Positions 1-7,439 of a DNA stretch of 34,577 nucleotides are shown here, one piece after another. Within the stretch, counting starts at the first letter, position 1, and each line of letters starts with the position of its first letter. Location: assembly GCA_009908385.1 (NCBI GenBank), contig JAAAPE010000078.1, forward strand, positions 1-34,577, in the 5' to 3' direction. The notes below the pieces were generated by a model, which was not told the origin of the DNA, made no database searches, and worked only from the letters and a program-made list of their open reading frames with translations. A program made the translations under genes and the position numbers. The stretch is from Gammaproteobacteria bacterium (GTDB taxonomy: Bacteria > Pseudomonadota > Gammaproteobacteria > Xanthomonadales > Wenzhouxiangellaceae).

Positions 1-1
1 G

Positions 2-3000
2 GAACTGCAGATTACCATCGCGCCGCAGGGCGACAATTCGTCGACCATCAACTTCGGTGAAATCACCTTCACCGAGGGTGGCGGGCTCTCTCCCGACCTG
101 CACTGGACGCTCGCCGTCAGTGGCGTGGAAGAAGCGCCGCCGGTAGCCGAGGTCGATCCGGCCGCGCTCGATTTCCTGGTCGGCGAGAATGGCTCGACCA
201 GCGGCAGCTTCCAGATCGACAACAGCGGCGAGGCTGATCTCACCTACGTGATCGAGGAGGGCGTTCGGCCGACGGTCGTGCTCGACGGCAAGGTGCTTTC
301 CGAGCCGATCCTGAGCGGCGGGCCGTCCGGCAACATCGAATTGCGCCTCGACGAGGGCCTGAGCTCGACAACCCTGGTCGGCGTCGGCCCCCAGCAGTTC
401 CTGTGGTTCAACCGTTTCACGCCGGACGCCGTGCAGCTGCCGTTCGATCTCGAGCAGGTCGATGTCGCTTTCTTGCAGGCGCTCAATCCGGCCGAAGGCG
501 CCCAGGTGGGCGATGCATTCGACGTCTACGTCTGGGGCCTGCCCGAGGGCGAAACGCTGGACAACGCCAACCTGCTCGCGTCCAGCACCGGCCAGACGGT
601 TGCCGCGCTCGGAAGCTTCCAGACCGTCACCCTGGGTTCGCCCGTGCCGATCGACGGCGCGACGGGTGACGTGCTGATCGGTGTGGTCAACCGCGCCGTT
701 CGCGACCCGCACTTCCCGGCCGCCGGCGACTCCGGACCGTCCCAGGCACGTTCCTGGGCGGCTTTCAACTTCCCGGGCGGCGCGGCCCAGGATCCGCCGG
801 ACCTGTCCACGCCGGCTGCGATCGGACTCATCGAGAGCTTCGGCGTTCCCGGGCGTAACTGGCTGATCCGCGGAATCGGCACCGGCGGCAGCGGCTGTCT
901 GACCCCGGGTGACGTGCCCTGGCTGAACGTTGCGCCGACCAATGGTGTGATCGCCGGTGGCGCGAACGCGATCATCGATGTCGAGATCGACGCCACGGGC
1001 CTGGCCCTGGGCGAGCACGTTGCCGACATCTGCATCCAGACCAACGATCCGCTGAACCCGACGCTGGTGGTGCCCGTGTCCATCGAAGTCGTTGGCGCGG
1101 CCGACCTGCCGGTGATCGACGTTTCGGCTGCGTCCGTTGACCTGACGGCCGAGCTCGGCAATACCGATTCGGTCGACTTCGACATCGCCAACACGGGTAC
1201 CGGGCTGGACCTGGAATGGACGGTCGATACCGCCGAGCCAATGGGCCGGGCGCACGATCCGGCGCTGGACGAGACCTTCGATCTGGGCGGCTTCGTGCTG
1301 GATTCGGCCGCCAACGGCGGCTCGCCGGAGGTCTTCACGGTCCCCGGCGAAGTGGTCAGCAACGGCGGTGTCGTCGGCTTCAGCTTCGAGGGCACGGTCT
1401 CGGGTATCACGGGCGCCGGCTCCTGGGCCTCCGACATGTGCATGATCGTCGAGGCACCGGATGGCACGACCTACGGTCTCGGCGGCTTTACCGGCACGTT
1501 GACGGGCTGCAACGTCAACGCCTGGGACTTCGACGGCAGCGGTTCCACCGACGACGGCACCTATTCCAGCGTGCACGACGATCTCTGGGCCGAACCCGGC
1601 CTCGAGGACGCGGGCGACTGGACGATCACCTTCGTCAACGACTGGAACAGCGCTTCGGCGGCGACCATGACCTGGACCGACGTGAGCGTGACCCTGCACA
1701 AGGTGGACCCGCCGGATGTCTGCGACTCGCCCACGGCGATCAGCTGGCTGTCGGTCAGCCCGGTTTCGGGCAGCACCGCCGCTGGAAACGCGTCAGCGGT
1801 TTCGGTCGAAGCCGACTCCACCGGCCTCCTCGCCGGCACGTACGAAGCGACCCTGTGTATCGACAGCAACGACCCGGCAACGCCGCGCGTTCGTCTGCCG
1901 GTGAGCTTCGAAGTCACCCAGTCTCCGACCACGGCGACCATCTCGGGTGAAGTGCTCAGCACCGGGTACTGCCAGGCCAGCCTGGATCCGGCGGCCGGCG
2001 GCAGCGTGACGGTCGAGGGCTCCCTCGGCGCCATGGTCACCGTGCCGGTCGACGGCAGCGGGTTCTACAGCGTGCTGATGGACGAGGCCGAGAGCCCGGT
2101 CACGGTGTCGGCCTCGGCCCCGGATCACATCGGTGAGCAGCAGACGGGCGTGGTCATCGTCGGCCAGACCGTGAGCGAAGTCGATTTCGAACTGGATCTC
2201 GACTCGGCCTGTGCCACGGTCGATCCCGTTCAACTCGACGCGCAACTGGGCCCGGATGCCTCCACCACGCTGCCGATGACAGTCGGCAACGCCGACGGCG
2301 CTGCCGCGCTCGACTGGAGCGTGTTTACGGCCGAGGCCACCGACAGTCGGGCGCACTTCCCGGCGGTCGCGTACCAGGCCGGCAGCGTGGATGCCGCGGG
2401 CGCGAGCTGGCTGGCCGATCCGGAAGCGGCGGTCTCGACCGGCGCGGCGATCGCGGGCACCCTGCCGCAGGGCGCGGCGGTGCCGGCCTTCTCGACCACC
2501 GGCTTCACCGCCGACGGTTACGTGTCGCTCGACGCGCTCGTACCGGGCAGTCTCAACCTGATCAACGCCTCGCAGCCGACCAACGTCTACGCGGCCGCCT
2601 TCAGGAACAACGACTTCTCGGTCCAGTACCTGCTGGCCTCGGACGGCGGCACCCTGGCGGCCGATACCTTCGGCACGATCGATACCGCCACCGGTACGTT
2701 CACCGCCTCGGGTACGGTCACCGGTGCACCGGCGGGTAGCTGGACGAGCATGGGCTGGGATCACACCACCGACACGCTGTATGCCATGAAGGTGGTCGCC
2801 GGCGGGGATAATCGACTCTACACGATCGATCCGAATACGCTGGTCGCAACCGAAGTCGCAGTTCTCAGCGGCGGCGGGCTGGACCCCGGTGCGATCGTGA
2901 TCGCCATCGCCCTCTCGCCGGACGGCCTGATGTACGGCCTCGATCTCATCGCCGACGTGCTGGTGGCGATCGACAAGGACACCGGCGAAACGTCGGTGAT

Positions 3001-3442
3001 CGGTCCGACCGGCATCGCGGCCAACTTCGCGCAGGACATGGACTTCGATCCGCTCACCGGCACGCTCTACTGGGCCGGCTACCTGGGAAGCGGCGACAGC
3101 CAGATGTTCACGGTCGATACGTCGACCGGCGCGGCGACGGCGATCGGCGACATCCAGGGTGGCAACGAGCTGCTGGCCTTCACCATCGCCCTGCCGCGGG
3201 CGCTGAACTGCCAGGAGTCGGCGACGATTCCGTGGCTGAGCGTCGATTCGACCAGCGGCACGGCACCGGCCGGCGGAAGCAGCGAGATCCAGGTCACCAT
3301 GGACAGCACGGGCCTGGGTAACGGCAGCTACTCGGCGGACCTCTGCATCGAGACCAACGATGCCGAGACGCCGCTGATGGTGGTGCCGGTGACCCTCGAC
3401 GTGGTCGTGGACCAGATCTTCGGCGACCGCTTCGAGAACTGA
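2..3442 (+). CDS. Large secreted BACON-like repeat protein, 5' end outside window
   Basis: The frame is open from base 2, so the GTG at 125 is an internal codon and the true start lies upstream. The stop is at 3440-3442. Three related beta-sandwich repeats share a PWL(S/N)V...G...(L)CI.(S/T)NDP pattern (about nt 890-1095, 1714-1915 and 3205-3405); each has a Cys in the CI(Q/D/E)(T/S)ND motif, and they resemble BACON/choice-of-anchor domains. Between them lie a jelly-roll P-domain-like stretch (about 1330-1710), a carboxypeptidase-regulatory-like fold (about 1930-2200) and a propeller-like stretch (about 2580-3190) with GTIDTATG and YTIDPNT motifs. The first residues (INFGEITFTEGG) look like the end of the Fn3-like domain found after subtilisin (S8) catalytic domains, so the missing part may be an S8 protease; that is inference. 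The protein ends VDQIFGDRFEN. No membrane anchor is seen, so it is probably exported. Confidence 0.8.
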   Translation, partial: ELQITIAPQGDNSSTINFGEITFTEGGGLSPDLHWTLAVSGVEEAPPVAEVDPAALDFLVGENGSTSGSFQIDNSGEADLTYVIEEGVRPTVVLDGKVLSEPILSGGPSGNIELRLDEGLSSTTLVGVGPQQFLWFNRFTPDAVQLPFDLEQVDVAFLQALNPAEGAQVGDAFDVYVWGLPEGETLDNANLLASSTGQTVAALGSFQTVTLGSPVPIDGATGDVLIGVVNRAVRDPHFPAAGDSGPSQARSWAAFNFPGGAAQDPPDLSTPAAIGLIESFGVPGRNWLIRGIGTGGSGCLTPGDVPWLNVAPTNGVIAGGANAIIDVEIDATGLALGEHVADICIQTNDPLNPTLVVPVSIEVVGAADLPVIDVSAASVDLTAELGNTDSVDFDIANTGTGLDLEWTVDTAEPMGRAHDPALDETFDLGGFVLDSAANGGSPEVFTVPGEVVSNGGVVGFSFEGTVSGITGAGSWASDMCMIVEAPDGTTYGLGGFTGTLTGCNVNAWDFDGSGSTDDGTYSSVHDDLWAEPGLEDAGDWTITFVNDWNSASAATMTWTDVSVTLHKVDPPDVCDSPTAISWLSVSPVSGSTAAGNASAVSVEADSTGLLAGTYEATLCIDSNDPATPRVRLPVSFEVTQSPTTATISGEVLSTGYCQASLDPAAGGSVTVEGSLGAMVTVPVDGSGFYSVLMDEAESPVTVSASAPDHIGEQQTGVVIVGQTVSEVDFELDLDSACATVDPVQLDAQLGPDASTTLPMTVGNADGAAALDWSVFTAEATDSRAHFPAVAYQAGSVDAAGASWLADPEAAVSTGAAIAGTLPQGAAVPAFSTTGFTADGYVSLDALVPGSLNLINASQPTNVYAAAFRNNDFSVQYLLASDGGTLAADTFGTIDTATGTFTASGTVTGAPAGSWTSMGWDHTTDTLYAMKVVAGGDNRLYTIDPNTLVATEVAVLSGGGLDPGAIVIAIALSPDGLMYGLDLIADVLVAIDKDTGETSVIGPTGIAANFAQDMDFDPLTGTLYWAGYLGSGDSQMFTVDTSTGAATAIGDIQGGNELLAFTIALPRALNCQESATIPWLSVDSTSGTAPAGGSSEIQVTMDSTGLGNGSYSADLCIETNDAETPLMVVPVTLDVVVDQIFGDRFEN

Positions 3443-3464
3443 CGGGCGCAAGCCCGGCGAACGA

Positions 3465-3503
3465 AAAAGGCCCGGTCGGACGCCGACCGGGCCTTTTCTT
3501 TTT
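3465..3503. terminator. Bidirectional intrinsic terminator between convergent genes
   Basis: A perfect 15-bp stem (3465-3479 with 3483-3497) has a 3-base loop ACG. It is GC-rich at the core with A4 at the outer left arm and T4 at the outer right arm, followed by CTTTTT. The reverse strand also ends its stem in a T-run. It lies 23 bases after the stop of the secreted protein and about 40 bases past the stop of the convergent thiolase gene, so it can serve both. Confidence 0.9.
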
Positions 3504-3544
3504 GGCGCGGGCCGCCGGTGAGGGCGGCTGATGCCGGGGGCGCG

Positions 3545-4723
3545 TCAGACGCGCTCGAAGATTCCCGCGGCGCCCATTCCCGTTCCGATGCACATGGTGA
3601 CCATGCCGTAACGCTGCTCGCGGCGCTGCAGGCCATGAATCAGCTTGGCGGCCAGGATGGCGCCGGTCGCGCCCAGCGGATGACCCAGGGCGATGGCGCC
3701 GCCGAGCGGGTTGACCTTATCGGGGTCGAGTTCCGTGTTGCGGATCACGGCCAGGGCCTGGGCGGCGAAGGCCTCGTTGAGCTCGATCCAGTCGAGGTCG
3801 TCCTTGTCGATGCCGGTCTGCTTGAGCACCTTGGGAATGGCCTCGATCGGACCGATGCCCATGATCTCGGGCGGAACACCGGCCACCGAGAAGCCGCGGA
3901 ATACGGCCAGCGGCTTGAGGTTCAGTTCCTTGACCACGCGCTCGGAGACCAGCACCAGCGCGCCGGCGCCGTCGGACATCTGCGAGCTCGTGCCGGCGGT
4001 GACGCTGCCCTTGGCGTCGAAAACGGTACGCAGATTGCCGAGCGCTTCCGGCGTGGTGTCGCGGCGCGGACCTTCGTCGGTGTCGACGATCGTCTCCGTC
4101 TCGCGAACCGTGCCGTCGGGGCCGGGCACGCGGTTTGTGACCGTCACCGGGCGGATCTCGGTGAACTCGCCGCCGTCGATGGCCGCGATCGCCTTCTGGT
4201 GCGAGCGGTAGCCGAACTCGTCCTGGTCCTCGCGCGAGACGGCCCACTTGCGGGCGACCTTTTCGGCGGTGATTCCCATGCCGTAGGCGATCGCGACGTT
4301 GTCGTCTTCGAACACCTTCGGATTCATCGCTACCTTGTGGCCCATCATCGGCACCATGGTCATGGTCTCGGTGCCGCCGGCGATCATCACGTCGGCTTCG
4401 CCGAGACGGATCCGGTCGGCGGCCATCGCGATGGTCTGCAGGCCCGAGGAACAGAAGCGGTTGACGGTCACGCCCGGCACGGAGTCCGGCAGCCCGGCGA
4501 GCAGGGCGCCGATGCGGGCGACGTTCATGCCCTGTTCGGCTTCGGGCATGGCGCAGCCGACGATGACGTCTTCGACTCGGGCCGGGTCGAGCCCGGGCAC
4601 CTCGGCCAGGGATTCGCGGATGACATGCGCCAGCATGTCGTCGGGACGGTAATTGCGGAAGGCGCCCTTGAACGCACGGGCCACGGGCGTCCGCACGGCT
4701 GAAACTACGTATGCATCACTCAT
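3545..4723 (-). CDS. fadA: Acetyl-CoA C-acyltransferase (3-ketoacyl-CoA thiolase), FadA type
   Basis: A 392-residue thiolase, the usual family length. It catalyses the last beta-oxidation step, CoA-dependent cleavage of 3-ketoacyl-CoA to acetyl-CoA and a shortened acyl-CoA. The nucleophilic Cys91 sits in NRFCSSGLQ, His348 in GGAIALGHPLGATGA and the second Cys378 in CIGTGMGAAGIF. The ATG at 4723 is preceded by GAGGA at 7-base spacing, which supports this start. It is the last gene of the minus-strand run regulator-fadE-fadN-fadA, separated from fadN by a 217-bp gap holding a heptamer-repeat element. It probably forms the trifunctional set with the upstream HAD/ECH protein. Family is certain; the preferred chain length is not visible. 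Confidence 0.95.
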   Translation of the reverse strand: MSDAYVVSAVRTPVARAFKGAFRNYRPDDMLAHVIRESLAEVPGLDPARVEDVIVGCAMPEAEQGMNVARIGALLAGLPDSVPGVTVNRFCSSGLQTIAMAADRIRLGEADVMIAGGTETMTMVPMMGHKVAMNPKVFEDDNVAIAYGMGITAEKVARKWAVSREDQDEFGYRSHQKAIAAIDGGEFTEIRPVTVTNRVPGPDGTVRETETIVDTDEGPRRDTTPEALGNLRTVFDAKGSVTAGTSSQMSDGAGALVLVSERVVKELNLKPLAVFRGFSVAGVPPEIMGIGPIEAIPKVLKQTGIDKDDLDWIELNEAFAAQALAVIRNTELDPDKVNPLGGAIALGHPLGATGAILAAKLIHGLQRREQRYGMVTMCIGTGMGAAGIFERV

Positions 4724-4791
4724 TTAGGAGTCCTCGGATGTCTTGAATTCGGTTCGTGATTGCCTGGCTTGCGTAGAGCAATCTGGAATAG

Positions 4792-4933
4792 GTTTCAGGT
4801 TTCAGGTTTCAGGTTTCAGGACGGCTTCGATTAGAAGAGCAGTCGGCACCAGCGAGTCGGGAAGCGTCCAGGACACGAGGCACCTGCTTCGTCTCCGGAG
4901 GCTTCCCTGAAACCTGAGCCCAGAAACCTGAAG
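4792..4933. repeat. Heptamer-repeat palindromic intergenic element (copy A)
   Basis: The left arm is exactly four tandem GTTTCAG heptamers (4792-4819). About 86 bp later the right arm carries inverted, partly decayed units CTGAAAC, CTGAGCC, CAGAAAC, CTGAAGC (4907-4934). The arms can pair as a long hairpin. It fills the gap between fadN and fadA inside an operon. The same units occur at 10586-10831/12007-12023 and at 24131-24327, while the central segment here is unrelated to theirs. No ORF is supported inside. Confidence 0.85.
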
Positions 4934-4940
4934 CCTTTCA

Positions 4941-7310
4941 TCAGTTTCTGAGCGGCTTGCCGGTCTTGAGCATGTGGGCGATCCGTTCCTGGGTCTTGTC
5001 CATGGCGCACAGCTCGAGGAAGTGTTCTCGCTCGAGGCGGTGGATCCAGGCCTCGTCGACCTTCGAACCCCGGTCGATCTCGCCGCCGCAGAGCACGGTG
5101 GCGATTCGGCGGCCGATCTCGTTGTCGTGCTCGGAAATGAAGCGACCCTCGAGCATGTTGACCAGCAGCATCCGCAGGGTGGCCACGCCCACGTCGCCGG
5201 CCGCGGGAAACTGGCGTTGTGCCATCGGCGGCCTGTAGCCGGCGGCGGCCATGGCGCGAATCTCGTGATGGGCTGCGTGCAGCAGTTCGTGCTCGTGCAG
5301 CACGATGCGGTCGTGCGCGCGCAGGTAGCCCATCTCGCGGGCTTCCATCGCCGAACCGGCGACCTGGCCCATGGCGACCTGCTTGTAACGCCTTTCGAGC
5401 AGGGGGTAGGTGTCCCCGGCCCGCGTGTCCTCGACGATCTGCATGGCCAGCGTGGCCAGGCCGCCGCCGGCGGGCAGCAGGCCCACGCCGGCCTCGACCA
5501 GGCCCATGTAGCTTTCGAGGTGCGCCACGCGCGCGGCGGCGTGCATGGCCAGCTCGAGACCGCCGCCCAGCGCCAGGCCGCGGACCGCGGCAACCGACGG
5601 TACGGCGGCATAACGCAAGCGGAGGTTGACGGCCTGGAAGCCGGTGACCAGCTCACGCACGCTGTCGTAATCGCCCTTCTGGATCGCCTCGGCGGCGGCC
5701 TTGAGGTTCGCGCCGGCCGAGAAGGGGCCGTCGGGCTGCCAGATCACCAGGCCCTCGAAACCCGACTCGGCCCGCTCGATCGCTTCGTTGAGGCCGTCGA
5801 CCACGCCGTTGTCGATGGCCGCCATCTTGCTCTTGAGGCTGGCGATCAGGACATCGTCGTGCAGGGTCCACAGACGGATCGAGTCCGATTCGTGCACCGT
5901 GTCGCCCGATTCGGTCTTCTCGCCCAGCAGGCGCACCGGCTGGTACTGGCGCTGGAACACCGGCAGGTCGGGGCGGGGCAGGTAGCGTGCCTCGTCCGCT
6001 GCCCAGGAGCCCTCGGGGCTGTGCACCGCCTCGATCTCGCCCACCCAGTCGGGCAGGCCGGCCTCGACGCCGGTCCGTCCTTCGCGGATGTCGCGTCCGA
6101 CGAGCTCGGCCATGGCCTGCCAGCCGGCGGACTGCCAGATTTCGAACGGCCCGACTTTCCAGCCGTAGCCCCAGCGAATCGCGAGGTCGACTTCGCGCGC
6201 GCTGTCGGCGATTTCGGCGAGGTGATAGGCGCAGTAATGGAACAGGTCGCGGTGAATCGACCAGAGGAATTCCGTGTACTCGTTGTCGCACCTGGCCAGC
6301 TCGGTCAGTTTCTCGCCCGGATCCTTGACGGCGAGTGTCTTCTTCACGTCCTCGGGCAGGCTGTAGTCGGTGTCGCGGTAGTCGCCCGAGGCCGGGTCGA
6401 GCACGCGAATCGTCTTGCCGTCCTTGCGGAAGACGCCCGCGCCGGCCTTCTGGCCCACCGAGCCGGCTTCGATCAGCTGCTTGAGCCACGCCGGTTGTTC
6501 GAACCAGGCGTGCCAGGGATCGTCCTCGAGCTGGTCCTTCATCGTGTTGATGACGTTGCCCATGGTGTCGAGGCCGACCACGTCGGCCAGGCGGAAGGTA
6601 GCGCTCTTGGGCCGGCCGATGGCCGGGCCGGTGAGGGCATCGACCGTATCGAAGCCCAGGCCGAGTCGATCGGCGTGGTGCATGGTCGAGAGCATGGTGA
6701 ACATGCCCACTCGGTTGGCGATGAAGTTGGCAGTATCCCGCGTGCGGACGACGCCCTTGCCGAGGTTACGAGTCAGGAAGTCCTCGAGCAGGTCGAGCAC
6801 CTTGTCGTCGGTGCCCGAGTGCGGGATCAGTTCGACCAGGTGCATGTAGCGCGGTGGGTTGAAGAAGTGCACGCCGCAGAAGCGCCCGCGCAGCGCGTCC
6901 GGGAGTTCGCGCGACAGATCGGTGATCGACAGGCCGGACGTATTCGACGCGAAAATCGCGCCGTCGCGGATATGCGGCGCGAGCTTGCCGTAGAGGTCGC
7001 GCTTGATGTCCATCCGTTCGGCCACCGCCTCGATGATGAAATCGCATTCCGAGAGCTTGTCGAGGTCGTCGGCGAAGTTCAGCGGTCGGATGAACTCGGC
7101 CAGGTCCTTGCTCGCCAGCGGGGCCGGCTTGAGTTTGAGCAATCGCTGACGACCCTGTTCGGCCAGCTTGTTGCGCGGGCCGTCGTCGCTCGGCAGGTCG
7201 TAGAGGTCGACCGGAATGCCGGCGGCCGTCAGATGGGCGGCGATCTGCGCGCCCATGACCCCGGCACCGAGTACCGCGGCGCGTCGTACCTGAAGCTTGT
7301 GATCCGTCAT
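4941..7310 (-). CDS. fadN: 3-hydroxyacyl-CoA dehydrogenase / enoyl-CoA hydratase fusion, FadN type
   Basis: A 789-residue protein with the dehydrogenase first and the hydratase second, the order of Bacillus FadN and the reverse of FadB/FadJ. The NAD-binding loop is VLGAGVMGAQ (G15-x-G17-x-x-G20). The HAD catalytic pair is likely His148 in GVHFFNPP and Glu160 in MHLVELIP, followed by FIANRVG near 196. The crotonase half spans about 485-700, with oxyanion-hole motif FSAGANL (530-536) and the two general acid/base glutamates at 586 (GGGLELAMHA) and 606 (GLVEAGVGLLP). I chose the ATG at 7310 because AAGGA lies just upstream and the Rossmann strand begins 8 residues later; a start at 7343 would add a low-quality 11-residue leader. 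It performs hydration and NAD-linked oxidation of enoyl-CoA between FadE and FadA. Confidence 0.93.
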   Translation of the reverse strand: MTDHKLQVRRAAVLGAGVMGAQIAAHLTAAGIPVDLYDLPSDDGPRNKLAEQGRQRLLKLKPAPLASKDLAEFIRPLNFADDLDKLSECDFIIEAVAERMDIKRDLYGKLAPHIRDGAIFASNTSGLSITDLSRELPDALRGRFCGVHFFNPPRYMHLVELIPHSGTDDKVLDLLEDFLTRNLGKGVVRTRDTANFIANRVGMFTMLSTMHHADRLGLGFDTVDALTGPAIGRPKSATFRLADVVGLDTMGNVINTMKDQLEDDPWHAWFEQPAWLKQLIEAGSVGQKAGAGVFRKDGKTIRVLDPASGDYRDTDYSLPEDVKKTLAVKDPGEKLTELARCDNEYTEFLWSIHRDLFHYCAYHLAEIADSAREVDLAIRWGYGWKVGPFEIWQSAGWQAMAELVGRDIREGRTGVEAGLPDWVGEIEAVHSPEGSWAADEARYLPRPDLPVFQRQYQPVRLLGEKTESGDTVHESDSIRLWTLHDDVLIASLKSKMAAIDNGVVDGLNEAIERAESGFEGLVIWQPDGPFSAGANLKAAAEAIQKGDYDSVRELVTGFQAVNLRLRYAAVPSVAAVRGLALGGGLELAMHAAARVAHLESYMGLVEAGVGLLPAGGGLATLAMQIVEDTRAGDTYPLLERRYKQVAMGQVAGSAMEAREMGYLRAHDRIVLHEHELLHAAHHEIRAMAAAGYRPPMAQRQFPAAGDVGVATLRMLLVNMLEGRFISEHDNEIGRRIATVLCGGEIDRGSKVDEAWIHRLEREHFLELCAMDKTQERIAHMLKTGKPLRN

Positions 7311-7355
7311 GTTGTTTCCTTCTGATCCGAACTGGAGTTTCAATCAAGAACGTGA

Positions 7356-7421
7356 AACCACGGAAGCCACGGAAATGCTGCTCGAAGCGAGCGTGCCGAG
7401 TATTCCGTGCTTTCCGTGGTT
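7356..7421. repeat. CCACGGAAG-unit palindromic intergenic element
   Basis: The left arm AACCACGGAAGCCACGGAA (7356-7374) holds two near-tandem CCACGGAA units. The right arm 7403-7421 is its reverse complement at 17 of 19 positions. The loop is 28 bp. Degenerate units continue to about 7440 (TTGGTTCCCCGG). It lies in the fadE-fadN gap of a single operon and would form an RNA hairpin in the transcript. It is unrelated in sequence to the heptamer element. Confidence 0.8.
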
Positions 7422-7439
7422 CCCTTGGTTCCCCGGTTT

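Noticed and set aside
125-127. GTG 125 as the start of the secreted repeat protein
   Set aside because: The same frame is open from base 2 with domain-like sequence, there is no ribosome site, and no signal peptide follows the GTG.
4792-4819. Tandem repeats as a CRISPR array
   Set aside because: Units are contiguous 7-mers with no unique spacers and no cas genes.
4974-7325. 783-codon open frame antisense to fadN
   Set aside because: Composition is a mirror of the high-GC coding strand (rich in H, G, R, V, A) and no domain is seen. The opposite strand encodes a full enzyme with all motifs.
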